Shown here: positions 51,501-62,008 of the stretch, one piece after another
How the letters are laid out: every line of letters starts with the position of its first letter
Position numbering within the stretch: position 1 is the stretch's first letter
NCBI GenBank assembly: GCA_036346155.1
Contig: JARFIY010000248.1
Span: 5,025,001-5,089,000, forward strand
DNA: 64,000 nt
Reading direction: 5' to 3'
Origin: Sinelater perroti
Taxonomy: Eukaryota; Arthropoda; Insecta; Coleoptera; Elateridae
Translations under genes and position numbers: made by a program
Notes under the pieces: model-generated
Database searches by the model: none
Seen by the model: only the letters and a program-made list of their open reading frames with translations
Told to the model about the DNA's origin: nothing

Positions 51501-54500
51501 AGGAAAGTGCCGGAGTCGTAGTATTCCATTAAAGAGAAATGTTATAAATTGGTAGCCTTTATGCGGTATTTCTTGGACAATTTTACCCGTAATTGAGTCT
51601 TGACCAGGGGCTTTGTGTGGATTCACTTTTTCATGAATGGTAGTTTTAATTTGTGAGATTTTGAATGGTTTAATCGGTGGGCTCATTTGATAAGTCATTT
51701 CCTGCAAATGTTGTATTTCTTCTAATTCATCGTCGTCTGTCGGAAGTGGTGTGAACGTGTTAGCTAGATGTTCTGCGAAGGTCCTTGCCTTCTCGCTGTC
51801 GCTTTTAGCCCAGGTGTTGTTGGAAGTTCGGATTGGTACTTTATGCTGTTGAGGATGTTTTAAATATCTGGTTGCTTTCCATAGCGAATAGTCATTAGCT
51901 TCGAGCGGAGACAAGTGTCTCAAATATTTCTAATTTCAGATAGGAGATTTTTAAGTTCTGCGGAAGCCCGATTTAGGTTTCGCTTGTCATCCGGGTGCTT
52001 TGATATTTGCCATCTCCTTCTTAGTCTACGTTTTTCTGCGATTTTTTTCTTGACTATGATAGGGCAGTTTTTTGAATTAATGTATTTGACCGGTTCCTGT
52101 GTGGCCTGGAGAGCTGCATTTTGGACAACCCGATTAAAGAGTGCCACTGCGTCTTACAAATCCTTAGTCGATTTTAGTGGAATATCAGTATTCAGGATTT
52201 CTTGGACTATTGCTCGGAAAAGGCTCCGGTTTGTATGTTTGTTAATGGGTGTGGGTGACTTCTCCTTGAGTTGTATTTTGGTGCCTAGTGTTACCAGTAT
52301 TGGTGAGTGATCTGTTGAAAGATCAAGACAGGATCTAATATTAAGGAGGTTTAGATTTATATTTTTTACAAAGCAAAGGTCGAGTAGATTTGGTAGTTTG
52401 TTGGGGTCTGTAGGCCAGTATGTGGGTTCGCCTGTAGCCAGGGGTAGTATTCCCAAGTTATTTATAGCTTTCAGCATTTCTCTACCTTTCGTAGTACATG
52501 TTTTCGAGCCCCAGTGGATATGTTTCGCATTGTAATCGCCTCCGGAAATGAATCTTTTGCCTAGCGTATGGAAATAATGTTCATAGTTTTGTTGTTTGTT
52601 GTATCGTGGTGGGAAATATACGGCAGATAGAGTAAGTGGCACTAGCCAGTCTTAGATAACTATGGATGTGGCTTGTAGGTGGGGTTCGCTGTATTTAAGG
52701 AGTTCGTGATGTTTGATAGCAATTTTAACAATTATGGCGGTGCCAGCATGGGCAGTACTGTCTGGATGTTGTGTTATATAAAGAGCAAAGCCTGGTATTT
52801 TAAGGTAGCTGCGTTCGGTAAAATGCGCTTCTGATATCAATACTACGTCGAGACAATGAATATTAATAAATGCAATGAGTTCTTCTTTGTGGTGTATCAG
52901 CCCGTTGGCGTTCCATACAGCTATTTTAATGTGTTGGGCCATTGTGGGTTTTAGTTACGATTGTGGTTAGCAGGTTCAGCATGGTGCTCATCTGTTCCAT
53001 CAATTGTTTCATCATCTGTTTCAGATCTGCTATGTCGTTAGAGTGTTGTGGTGGTCCTGAGTTCGGTAGGTTGGTTGCTTTGCTGACGTTGTATTCGGTA
53101 TTGTTGGTAGCTGCTTGGGCATAAGTGAGGCCCGGTTGGTATATATTTGTGGTTGAGATCATTTTGGTGTTTGTGAAGGAAACATTTTCCGGTAGAGTTC
53201 CTTGTAAACAGGACAACCTTTATAACTTGCGGGGTGATTCCCGTTGCAGTTTACACAAGTAACTTCTTTGTACTTAGTTGTGTGTTCGCATTGTGACGTG
53301 GAGTGTAGGCCAGTGCATTTAACGCATCTGGGTGTGCGATTACAAAAGTTTTTCGTGTGATCATATTTTTGGCACCTAGAGCATTGAGGTATGTTTTTTT
53401 TAGGACGTGGTGGTTCAAATTTCACGATAGAGTGCATAAGTTTGTCGATTTTATATATGTCTTTGTTGTTATCTGATGTTTTTAAATCTACGACAAAGAG
53501 AGGAAGTTCTAATTTTGTCCCAGCTTGTTTTACGTTCCATATGTTGGTTGCTGAATGGCCTGAAATCTTAAGAAAATTAAGGCATTGTTTAAGGATAACA
53601 CTATTATCAAGACTCAAGTGTACGTTTACAATTGCATCGAAGGACACAGTAAGCTATGCTAAAAAGTATGCACAAGGTAGGTCCCTTGTCTTTTCAATAA
53701 AAAAGAGAAACGACAGTCTTCTTACACCTCTTTATGTGTGTTCACGACTACACTACAAAACTGAAAGGGAAACTTTTTCGAAAAATCATCTGCCATAAAA
53801 CTTGGGTACACATTACATCCGAGAACACAAATAAGCCAATATAAAGTGGCGAAAGAAGGAAAGCTAAAACTCGACTTTTGAATAAAAAGATTCTTGCGGG
53901 TGTTTTTTTTTTATTTCAAAGAGGTTCTTTAAATTAATTTTTCTTACGAATATCGTTCTGTAAATGTCACCTGCTACTTTCACATTTTGAAAGAAATAAA
54001 TTTTGTATATTTTGGTAAAAGACGCCCTTCTCTAAACAGCTGCCCAAACTCGACAAAAAAAATTAGTATTTGTTTTGAACTATATTAGAAATCCCTTCCT
54101 ACAGTTTGGACTTCTCGCCCTGCGATTATTATTTGTTGGGATCACTAAAATAAACCCTTAGGTAACAACAATTTCGCTTTCGAAGCGTTTATGCACTATG
54201 GGTACGTATCGCAATCACCTTTGAACTTTATTATAACGGAATCAAAAACTTTCTTATCAATTAGGAAAAATGTGCATCTAAGTCAGAGAATTGTGTAGAA
54301 AAATAACTTTTTAAGTTTTTATTTGACTGATGCTTTAATAAATTTAAAAATATATATAATTTTAGTTTACATTTGATTCACCTTCATATTGTGAGAAGCA
54401 ATAAAATAATAAATGGAAAATATAATCACAGTAATAAAACAAATTATGCAGTTTTAAGATGATGCGCAGTGTGTTTAAAAGGTTTGACCTCGTCTTGTTT

Positions 54501-57500
54501 ATTATATAAGCAATAGTTAAAGTTAAGGAAAAAATATGACTTAATAATACAAAGTCTATAATTTAATTGCAAGTCAATTAAAAACAATGCATTATTAAAT
54601 AGTTAGAAATGCTCTTAAATCAAATAGCTGGCAATATTAACTACATACAGTACCTAGTATTCCCGTAAATATTATTAGTTAAGGGATCAAATTAAAACAT
54701 ATAGGAATTTTTGTATAATATTTTGAAAATAAGTAAAAGAAGACATTTTTCAAAATAGTGTTTCTTTTAGCCTGAAATCGTTTGGGTCAATCGTTTCTGG
54801 CGGCACTCGTCACATCCGTTGAAAAGTTGTCCAGTGCAGGCATTATTTCTCGTTTCAAATAATCAAAACTAACATGAATTCTTAACGTCACCTCATCTAG
54901 AATTGTAAAGAAATAAGGTCTCGGCTATTAAAAGGATTTGTGGAAAACGGGAAAGGTCGTTAAATTGACTTTGATCTGGAGACTGGTACAAAGGCTTCCT
55001 AGAAACTTTCCCAGTTTTACTTGGAAACTTGTGCGATATAGTTTTACTACATATGCTACATTGATACATAGCAGCCAAACTTCTCACGTTTTTCTACAAA
55101 AATGATGTTGGTCACTCCATCATAACAAAGTCCCCTCTAAACCATTACAAATGCAGGATGAAATCCATAACACAACTACATCCTTTCTGAAAAATTTCTC
55201 TACAGTATTTTTTTTGAGTCACCTTGTGCGTAATAAGTCAACATTTTTTTTTATTTTTCGCTTCTTTAAAGCATCTACATTACTTGATAATGTAAAACTT
55301 TTAAATTGTAGAAATGCGATTCTCTCGACACAAACCTTTGCTTTTGAAGAGAATTTCGTTTAATTTAAATATTTAAGTAACTCGAACTGAACTTGGTTCT
55401 CTAGATCTTCGATGATCTTACAATCTCATTAAATAATTTTACAGTCACAAACTTAAAGGTAATGCTGGTAATTTGTCGAATCTTCAGGAATACACTTTTT
55501 TGTATCTCACACTATTCTTTATTACTTTATTCCATCGTTAAAGATCAAAAGTATCTTAACAAACACAAAATGCGACTTTCAACTTTATTAATTAATAATT
55601 ACGTATTATATCCATAGATGTCTTGACGCTGTGTAAAACAAGGGTAAGCTCGATTTTATGGGAATGCTGTGTGCAATCTTTTTCCCCATTGCCGGTGCGG
55701 TAGTGGTTGAAATATGACTCATGGTTTTAATTGAAAAACTACGGGTATTTAATTGTGTCAAAAATTTTATAATTAGGAGTCATCCTACAATGTTTTGGTC
55801 TACAGTTATAAATTTTAGTAATCATTAAGGCGTACACATATTAACAGGGTATAATTATAAAATACTTCCTCGTAAAGGTTACTTGATTTTCTTTTAATTT
55901 CACTTTATTTAGATCATACTTTATGCTGCAGCACGTAAGAAAATTAGATATTTTGTATTCGTAGATTTCTCTTATTTTTTTTCAATAACTTCGGTCCCTC
56001 TATTTTTTGTATAGAACGTTTCTATACAAATAATCTATAAAATAATCGAAAAAAATAATCCATCTTTGAAATTTACTTCCCCTAGTAGTTAACCTACTTT
56101 AAGAAATAGAGTAAAAGTCAAATGGTGCCATAATTATCTTACAACTTACTACAAAATTTAACGTACACAAGGACGAGGGAGAAAATTCTTGCCCGCTAGC
56201 CAATAGATCTGATAATATGGCTTTGAGGTACATAAAAAAAGTGTCATAATATTTTCTAACTCATTAACTATAAGTAGTAACTAAAGTTATATGTAACATA
56301 AACATTTGGTTGATGGTGTTTTTGAGTTCTTAACGGATCAGAATATTTCATCTATAGGTATTGTCTATTGAAACGTCCGTGCGTATGTCAAACTGTTAGG
56401 CTGTGGACAAGAAGTATGAAAGGATAAATAAATAATTTGATGGACTCTTGACAGCCACGAATGAACATCATCAAACGCATGTAAAAGAATTGATTCATTC
56501 TAATTGTTGTATGTGGCAGAAGAATATTGTTGGAGCTATTAGAATTCCTTTTGAACAAGTTTATTACTTTATTTACAGATGTTGACTTTTAAAATAAAAT
56601 GCAATCAAAAGGAGATTTGTCTGTAACCTTTAGATCGTTATTACATAAATTTGATGCCCTTCTTTGTCGGATTATCACTATTGATGAGTTTGGGGTGGAT
56701 TATTATGACCCAGAAGCTGCAGTCAATAGAGCACAGACAAAAGAACTCTTTTAAGAGAAGAAATTTAAAGGTTTTGCTAGTCTGAGGTTGTACAGTCAGT
56801 TAATTAAGAGGGTGTTTGGGTTAATGTAGATAAAAAGCTATTTAAAAACATTTTCAAATACATAGGTTTGTTGTACTCCATCGGTACAAAGATGCTATTG
56901 TATCAATAAGGTGTCCAGTTACTACCGGCGTTGATAATTCAGTAAGAACATCCAAATGCGACTAAATGAACAATTTTCTTCGACGAAACTTGTGCTTGAT
57001 GTATGCTCACACATTCTCAATCGGATTTGCATCGGAATACTGCAATGGCCAATCAAATGTAACGAAGCCGGACTACTCTTTCCACTCGATACAAAACTTG
57101 CTGCAGTGTTTGGGGTCATTGTCCTCCTGCAGGATCTAATTCTCGTTTTTCTTGATGAGCCGACGTTGGCCGTTGGTAACAAATATTTCTTATAAATTTC
57201 GAGTATTTTCGAAGCACTTAGGTTGTATGTAAACAGATTCAACGTTCTGAAACCCAGTTTTGAAAAGCTGCTCCAAAGATGCACTTTTACAGGCGCATAA
57301 GACGATAACATATCTCTAAACAGAAGTTTCGCCCGTAAAAATTACATTGCTTCAATATCGGTCGACATTCTTCTTTGTCTAAGCGAGTTGTTTTGTTACA
57401 TGATTTTCATCTAACTAAAGTTTCTTAATTGAACTACAGAATTTAATATCATGCGGATGGAGATGGGTTCCGATAGCTACGTATGATATATATATATATA

Positions 57501-60285
57501 CCTTTCTGTTTCAATTTTAATTCTCTTTGACGCAATATTAAACCCAAGTTCTGCAAAAACAAATTCATGATCTGTTTTTTGACTTTAGGGGACACATTGC
57601 CTATAGACCCAAGTTCCGGCAAGTCATCGACCGTTTTTGTCTTCTTACATCGCTGCACCCACTTGCCGACGATGTTTTTGATTTGTTCATGTACTTAGCA
57701 GCCGTTGCATGAAACTTTTTGGGACCTCTCGGGTGGGTAAAGAGTAACACAGCCTTATAGCGCGACGCGTACGCGACACTCATGGGACTTTACGCGTTTT
57801 TCTAGCAAAAATTCAATGCCAACTGAATCTTTTGTGATAAACCATGGAAGATCAAGATTTGCTCTGTCGACTCACAAAATAATTAAAGTGGCAGCTTTTA
57901 CTAACTGCTAATTATACCGAACACGGTCTTATTTAACTGACTGTAACTGCACAGTCTACATTGAATTTTTGAATCAAGGTGGTACTCCAATTTCAATCAA
58001 TATCCAAACAATTTAAACAAATTTTATGCTTAATTACAGCGAATTAAACTTTGCACCGAACTATTTTCTACATTACATTTGTCCTCACTGCAGATAATAA
58101 AGGGAGGAAGCACCACAGCACCAGAAATTTCACAATGTATTACCACAGTCTGTAATAAATGTTGGTTCTATCCAATTCTCCATCTCAACTGATAACGGCT
58201 CCGTTGCAAGAGAGTTTCATTTTTAGTTGTAACATAAACGGTCCTTAGTATGTCACTTATTTCACCGATAATGTCTTCAATCACTTTAGGTTGTCAAAGA
58301 ATTTTCTTCTATTGATCATTTCCCATCAGGACAGCATCACTTGGTTTCGAAGTTAATTCCTTTTTTGTTTTTTTTTGCCTTGAATTAATAGACTGAAATA
58401 TTTCTTTTAAAGCCGGATACGTAAATACTCTATCAAACTTTAACAAAAACAGTATCTCTTCTGGAATCTCGTCCATTTCAAATTTTCTAAACCTGGTACA
58501 CCTGCCTGTTGAACTGCAGTAATAAAAAGTGGTGGAGTAAAAAATGTCAAAATGCCTTGTTCGTAGATCTATATTATGGAATGCCCATTAACCATAGCCT
58601 GGGTGGACGTCTGTTTTCATGCTGCTTGTTCCAATCGATTTCCTTCTGTTTGTTCTTCCGACGAAGTTGCTGGCGTTATCACAGTAGACAAATGATGATT
58701 TTGCCCTACGTGCAATAAATCTTCAAAAAACTGAATAGAAACGATTCGTTCGTGAGCTTCGCAAACAGTTCTAGGTAAATAGTTCTATGCATGGCGCAGG
58801 TATATGAAACAAACAATACTTAACATAGGTCTACCATCCCTTGAACTTGAAAGGCTACATATCTCAAATTCAATTTTTAGGAAAGGAAGCTAATTTTTAA
58901 TCAGGACTAGTAACGATGTGCTTATTGTAATGCTCGCATCCCTTGATGGCACGTTCTATTACCTGACTGACTCCAGTGATCCAAACTTGCTCTTGTAACC
59001 AACGCATCAAGAACTGCACACCAGCATGACTATTTCTTTTATGCTCATACAGGATAAGAAACGACGTGATATAATGTTTTCTAAGCAGCACTAAAGAACA
59101 CATCTTTGACTTCTCCAAACTTCCATTTTAGGTATTTCTTTAAAAGTTAATGCAAATAATTATAAATGTTTCTTTTTAATTCAAAAATTGTGTGATAAAA
59201 TTAAGTGTAATGCCAAATAGCTGTATAAGACATCTTATCTGGTTGAGTATTCAAGTGTAAATTCTGTGATAGCAATTATTACATAATGCTAAGATTGTAT
59301 TGGAATTTAATCTGGAATTATATAAAATAAATTTACAAGATCTTGTTTTTGCTTATATCTACTTGCAGAATTAATTATAAAACATTTCTATATATAGGGT
59401 GAGCCGTGGTGGTTTAGTGGATAGGTCGCTAGACTACGAAACCAAGAGTTGCGGGTTCGAATCCCGCTCTCGCCAGTTCAATCGCTGGCATTTTTACGGC
59501 CCAGCTCAACTCAGGCTGCAATAAAATGAGTACCTGGAGATCAAACTCTGGGGTAATAATAGGCACGCTACTACCCTTGTGTATACCGTAGGCTCTAGAT
59601 TGTAGCAGACCTATCCTGTTACGACCCCGAAGAGCCTTCAAGGCCTGTTACGGTGAACTATTATTATTATTATATACATGGTAGACTCGAAACACGTACA
59701 ATAATTTTGCTGTTTTAGATGGTTGGAGATGCTCTGGTACTCGAGGGAACAGATGCCGCTACTCAACTGCACACAAAATTCTCAGAAAAGCCCGTATATT
59801 ATTACTTATTTGGCTACAATGGCTCTGTCACTCACAGCGGCAATACCTTCAAAAATTTTGGTGAGCACATCGTCTTACGTCGCCACTTTTATAATTCTTA
59901 TGTGTTTAGTCGGGCACTACGACGACCTTCTCTATTTATTCAAAAGCAACTTGCATATTCCTGACTATCAGCCTACAGCGGCCGATCGGAAAGTTGCGGA
60001 TTTTGTGACAACGCTCTGGTCTAATTTTGCTAAATATGGGTAATAGTACTTAACGATTTCGATCATGCTCTATTTGTCGGTGTTTATTACAGCGATCCCA
60101 CGCCAGATACTGATGAGGCTATAGCGGTAAAATGGAAGCCAATGCAACGCGATCAATCTAACTATTATCACATTAAAAGTGATGAAAACTCACGATTAGC
60201 CGTAGATTTATTTGGACCTAGAGCCGAGTTCTGGAGAAACCTTGATATCAACGTAAGATCGGCTAGGATACGGGATGAGTTGTAG
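45507..60285 (+). CDS. type-B carboxylesterase C, 10 exons, 559 aa, intact, giant intron 7
   Basis: Exons: 45507-45692, 45746-45889, 45995-46136, 46186-46380, 46432-46628, 46678-46843, 46895-47079, 59719-59860, 59910-60039, 60093-60285; total 1680 bp, in frame to TAG. The join between exons 7 and 8 crosses 12.6 kb but is supported by a GT donor at 47080, an AG acceptor at 59717-59718, phase 0 on both sides and the family motif across the junction (SQFIN then MVGDALVLEGTDAATQ). N-terminal MILNVVLGVTCLVVIYA is a likely signal peptide. Landmarks: HGGG at 126-129, nucleophile Ser206 in GQSAG, acid Glu337 in GLTSEEG, His455 in VGHYDDLLYLF. Exon lengths 2 and 4-6 equal esterases A and B. Function: secreted or luminal ester hydrolase. 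Whether the long intron is spliced well is unknown. Confidence 0.9.
47190..47750 (-). mobile_element. jockey-type LINE remnant
   Basis: The minus strand reads KINSSKPVHVTFTVRRATCS followed by TIKYFKLHLAKRLKWK, equivalent to the KINESKSVHVTFTLRR...KYLGMHLDRRLTWKKH part of jockey ORF2. Upstream and downstream parts are frame-shifted. Confidence 0.7.
47810..48770 (-). mobile_element. endonuclease/RT LINE remnant (RT)
   Basis: Minus strand: a decayed NNFTAVAKRTN..GKYLDYRTICHLISHASKLV-type stretch near 48240-48120, HHLIENKFGYKK near 48100, and an open frame at 48013-47816 with KKPTFVTFVDIKKVF-like sequence (KNKPTFVTFVDIKKVFVSVKW in the copy), which corresponds to RT motif A (FVDIEKAFD). The Asp-to-Val change and stops mark it as dead. 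Confidence 0.72.
48780..50240. other. intronic spacer, no recognised element
   Basis: Part of intron 7 of esterase C. No coding motif found; the right end probably includes the 3' UTR of the antisense jockey element that follows. Confidence 0.4.
50284..53655 (-). mobile_element. jockey-type LINE, nearly complete, recently inactivated
   Basis: Minus strand. ORF1 (from about 53647, 5' truncated, ending 52926 after a frameshift near 53180) has CCHC zinc knuckles (CSRCQKYDHTKNFC, CVKCTGLHSTSQC, CVNCNGNHPASYKGC) and a C-terminal Met/Gln-rich helix. ORF2 starts at 52942, overlapping the ORF1 end by 17 nt. The endonuclease has VWNANGL, SGGDYNAKHIHWGS and LSTDHSPI; RT has SYRPICLLPVLSKVFEK, HQFGFRKQHATIE, FLDVKQAFDKV, SGVPQDSVLDPVL and LADDTAIL; ORF2 ends at 50284 after RFKPLDLTHRFEQ. 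I see three in-frame stops (about 52654, 52154, 51288) and frame changes near 51920 and 51200. So the copy is dead but much younger than the other jockey pieces. It lies antisense in intron 7 of esterase C. Confidence 0.9.
53660..56890. other. intronic spacer, one low-copy repeat, otherwise unassigned
   Basis: Part of intron 7 of esterase C. Apart from the repeat at 56150-56600, no element is recognised. Confidence 0.4.
56150..56600 (-). repeat. diverged low-copy repeat, copy 2 (also at 32254-32700)
   Basis: Shares ordered blocks with 32254-32700 including CTCTTGACAGCCAC. On the minus strand NILLPHTTIRMNQFFYM parallels DILLVHDTIGRNFIFTG of the other copy. Both are interrupted by stops. Identity unknown. 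Confidence 0.5.
56895..57783 (-). mobile_element. Tc1-like transposase (DD34E), decayed
   Basis: The minus strand from ATG 57783 reads MSVAYASRYKAVLLFTHPRG, then after a frameshift KKTKTVDDLPELGSIGNVS and KVKKQIMNLFLQNLGLILRQ (helix-turn-helix region), NVIFTGETS (first catalytic Asp changed to Gly), APVKVHLWSSFSKLGF, ILEIYKKYLLPTA, LQEDNDPKHCSKF (second Asp), and SDANPIENV (final Glu). Spacing between the second Asp and the Glu is 34 residues, as in DD34E Tc1 elements. At least three frameshifts and two stops. Inverted ends were not located. It lies in intron 7 of esterase C. Confidence 0.82.
57790..58630. other. intronic spacer, no secure call
   Basis: A minus-strand stretch near 58240-58100 (EDIIGEISDILRTVYVTT and VIHCEISGAVVLPPFIIC) has the look of a DDE-type transposase or an old gene fragment, but I cannot name it. 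It may also be the downstream part of the BEL/Pao fragment. Confidence 0.35.
58640..59118 (-). mobile_element. BEL/Pao retrotransposon integrase fragment
   Basis: The open frame 59118-58897 (minus) matches the integrase zinc-binding region: YEHKRNSHAGVQFLMRWLQE then QVWITGVSQVIERAIKGC, with the H..H pair and first Cys present and the second Cys replaced (CEHY). Farther on, around 58730-58640, another frame reads RFIARRAKSSFVYCDNASNF, equivalent to the RRFVARRG...YSDNGTNFVG core motif with the second catalytic Asp. Frame breaks separate the two. Confidence 0.68.
59398..59672 (+). mobile_element. tRNA-Arg-derived SINE with (ATT)n tail
   Basis: The head is tRNA-like: A-box TGGTTTAGTGG, anticodon-loop-like GACTACGAAACC (ACG), and a perfect B-box GGTTCGAATCC at about 59454-59464. 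A body of about 190 bp follows, ending GCCTTCAAGGCCTGTTACGG and then an ATT repeat tail. It ends about 45 bp before exon 8 of esterase C. Confidence 0.82.
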
Positions 60286-60648
60286 ATTCTGAAATATACA
60301 AGAAGATTTATAGATTACATTAACCATTACTAAATGTATAGTTTTGCACTGCATTAAAAAAATCTTTGTCGTTTAACATGTTGGTGGTATTAATTCTGTC
60401 GAAAATGTAAATAATCAATTTGTGTGTGTTTACAATTTTAAAAAAGTACTAATTTTTGAAATACATTATAACGCAAAATGCAAACTTACAACTAGCTATA
60501 CAACATCTGTAAAATACAACTAACACCTTCAATAAATGGCTCAAAAATTAGAACATTAAACTCAACCCCACCAAATGTCAATTGCGAAAAATGAACAACC
60601 CACCTTTTATTATCATCGATGGAATTGACATAGCTTGGAATCCCAGAG
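59725..60648. repeat. inverted duplication, arm A (924 bp)
   Basis: Reverse complement of 63077-64000 (position p pairs with 123725 minus p). I count four substitutions (60058, 60210, 60212, 60606) and no indel. It covers esterase C exons 8-10, the 3' flank and the first 160 bp of a LINE. Confidence 0.97.
60353..60358 (+). promoter_or_regulatory. candidate poly(A) signal of esterase C (ATTAAA)
   Basis: ATTAAA variant 68 nt after the stop codon; also present in the inverted copy. Confidence 0.35.
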
Positions 60649-61300
60649 ACTCAGCTATAAAATATCTTGGAGTGTACTTAGATGAAAGATTGACCTGGAG
60701 TTTTCACATCAATAAAAAACTAATCCAATCTCACACCAAACTCCGACAATTATATCCCGTTTTAAATCGTAAAACCCCACTTCAACCCGTATGAACCATC
60801 CTACTATATAAATCCCTCCTATGCCCCCTGGCACTCTACGCCTCTCCTGTCTGGAGCAACACGAGTAAAACAAATATACTCAAACTTCAACGATTCTAAA
60901 ATCAGGTCCTACGAATCGCCATTAACGCTCCATGGTTTATCCGAAACACACAACTTCACCACGATTTGGGTATCGCTACAATCCAAGACTATAATGCTTT
61001 GGACCACTAGGACTTTCTTCTCAAACATTTCCAAATGTGAAGGAGCAACTCACTTCAACCTTGGGCAACGTAATATTCATCATAAACTGAAGAGACAACT
61101 TCCTCAAGCAACCACCACCTTCGAGTTTCCGAGGCCACCACTACCTGCCTCCATGTATTACACACTGCTACTTGCAAATTCTAAATTCAAAACGCATATA
61201 ATGTATATATGCCATAGTCTTAAGCATATTTAACTACTTAAACCTGTCATGTAAAGCAATGTAATGTTGATCTGACAAAAAAAGCTTCAATAAAAAAAAT
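60490..61300 (+). mobile_element. 5'-truncated jockey-like LINE, RT C-terminus with A-rich tail
   Basis: Plus strand: NIKLNPTKCQLRK, IIIDGIDIAWNPRDSAIKYL, GVYLDERLTWSFHINKKL, LRQLYPVLNRKTPLQ, then after stops LLYKSLLCPLALYASPVWS, QVLRIAINAPWFIRN, LHHDLGIATIQDYN. This is the thumb and C-terminal part of a jockey-like ORF2. The tail ends in short A runs near 61270-61300, next to the esterase remnant. The first 160 bp are also in the inverted arm B. Confidence 0.78.
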
Positions 61301-61505
61301 TGTCTTCTGTATTTAAAAATCCCAAAGCACCTAAACAAGAATTGATTGTAGCACTCTCTTAAAACATAACGATGCTTTCTTAGCTAATCTGTAATTTAGT
61401 GTAATAAAAACTACATCTTTGTCTAATAGAATAGGAAAACCTGCTAAGTACGGGGTTTTGCATATCCATCTGTAAAACCACCCCCATGTAATAAAAAATT
61501 ATAAC
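61290..61505 (-). pseudogene. carboxylesterase pseudogene fragment, exons 3 and 4
   Basis: Minus strand about 61500-61384 reads NFLLHGGGFTDGYAKPRT, a stop, then in the next frame LLDKDVVFITLNYRLA, which is exon 3 of the esterase family with the oxyanion-hole HGGG. The splice donor after it is CT instead of GT at 61383. After a 53-nt intron and a normal AG, exon 4 starts at 61330 with GALGFLNTED and ends in a stop. The LINE tail lies directly beyond. Exon 3 frameshift, stop and broken donor make it non-functional. Confidence 0.82.
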
Positions 61506-62008
61506 TAGAAAAAGGTATTTATAAAAGTTTTTATGTTAAACATTAAAAGTTATGTAAACATGTACATCATTCGCTTTTTATAATTATTCTCTCATTAGCA
61601 CTGCATTTAGCATTCAATTTGGATAAAAAGTATTAAATCGCCAATATATTTATAATTTTGTTTATCGGTGCAGTTCATTATTATAAATTCAAAACAAATT
61701 TAACTTTTAAAAAAGTTTATTATGCCCTAATTAACATAAAAGATTTATTTTGAAATTTTGTAATATTAAAAACTTCTAACACAATAAAATCTGTAGATGT
61801 AATAGTCCTCACAGGTATCAGATGATGTAATTAACACTATAAGATACAAATCCATAGAAGTGTGCTGTCACAGTAATGGTAAGTGAGCACGGCTAATACA
61901 GGGTCATCAAGATAATTCCGAAAAAAGAATAAACAATAAAAATAACGTTAAAGCACTAGAAAAGTTAAATTAATTTACATGACACGAAATTAAAGTAAAT
62001 AATATAGA

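Larger units (their letters stand above)
47080..59718 (+). other. intron 7 of esterase C (12.6 kb), transposon-filled
   Basis: The same intron is 49 bp in esterase A and 50 bp in esterase B. Recognised contents, left to right: jockey remnant, endonuclease/RT LINE remnant, near-complete jockey LINE, low-copy repeat, Tc1-like transposon, BEL/Pao fragment and SINE. The recognised retroelements and transposons are antisense to the host gene; the SINE is sense. Confidence 0.85.

Noticed and set aside
51072..53798. Plus-strand open frames opposite the jockey LINE
   Set aside because: These are shadows of the minus-strand LINE frames.
58080..58580. Possible DDE transposase (pogo/jerky-like) or other gene relic
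   Set aside because: One ISGAVVLPPFII stretch is not enough, and stops interrupt every frame.
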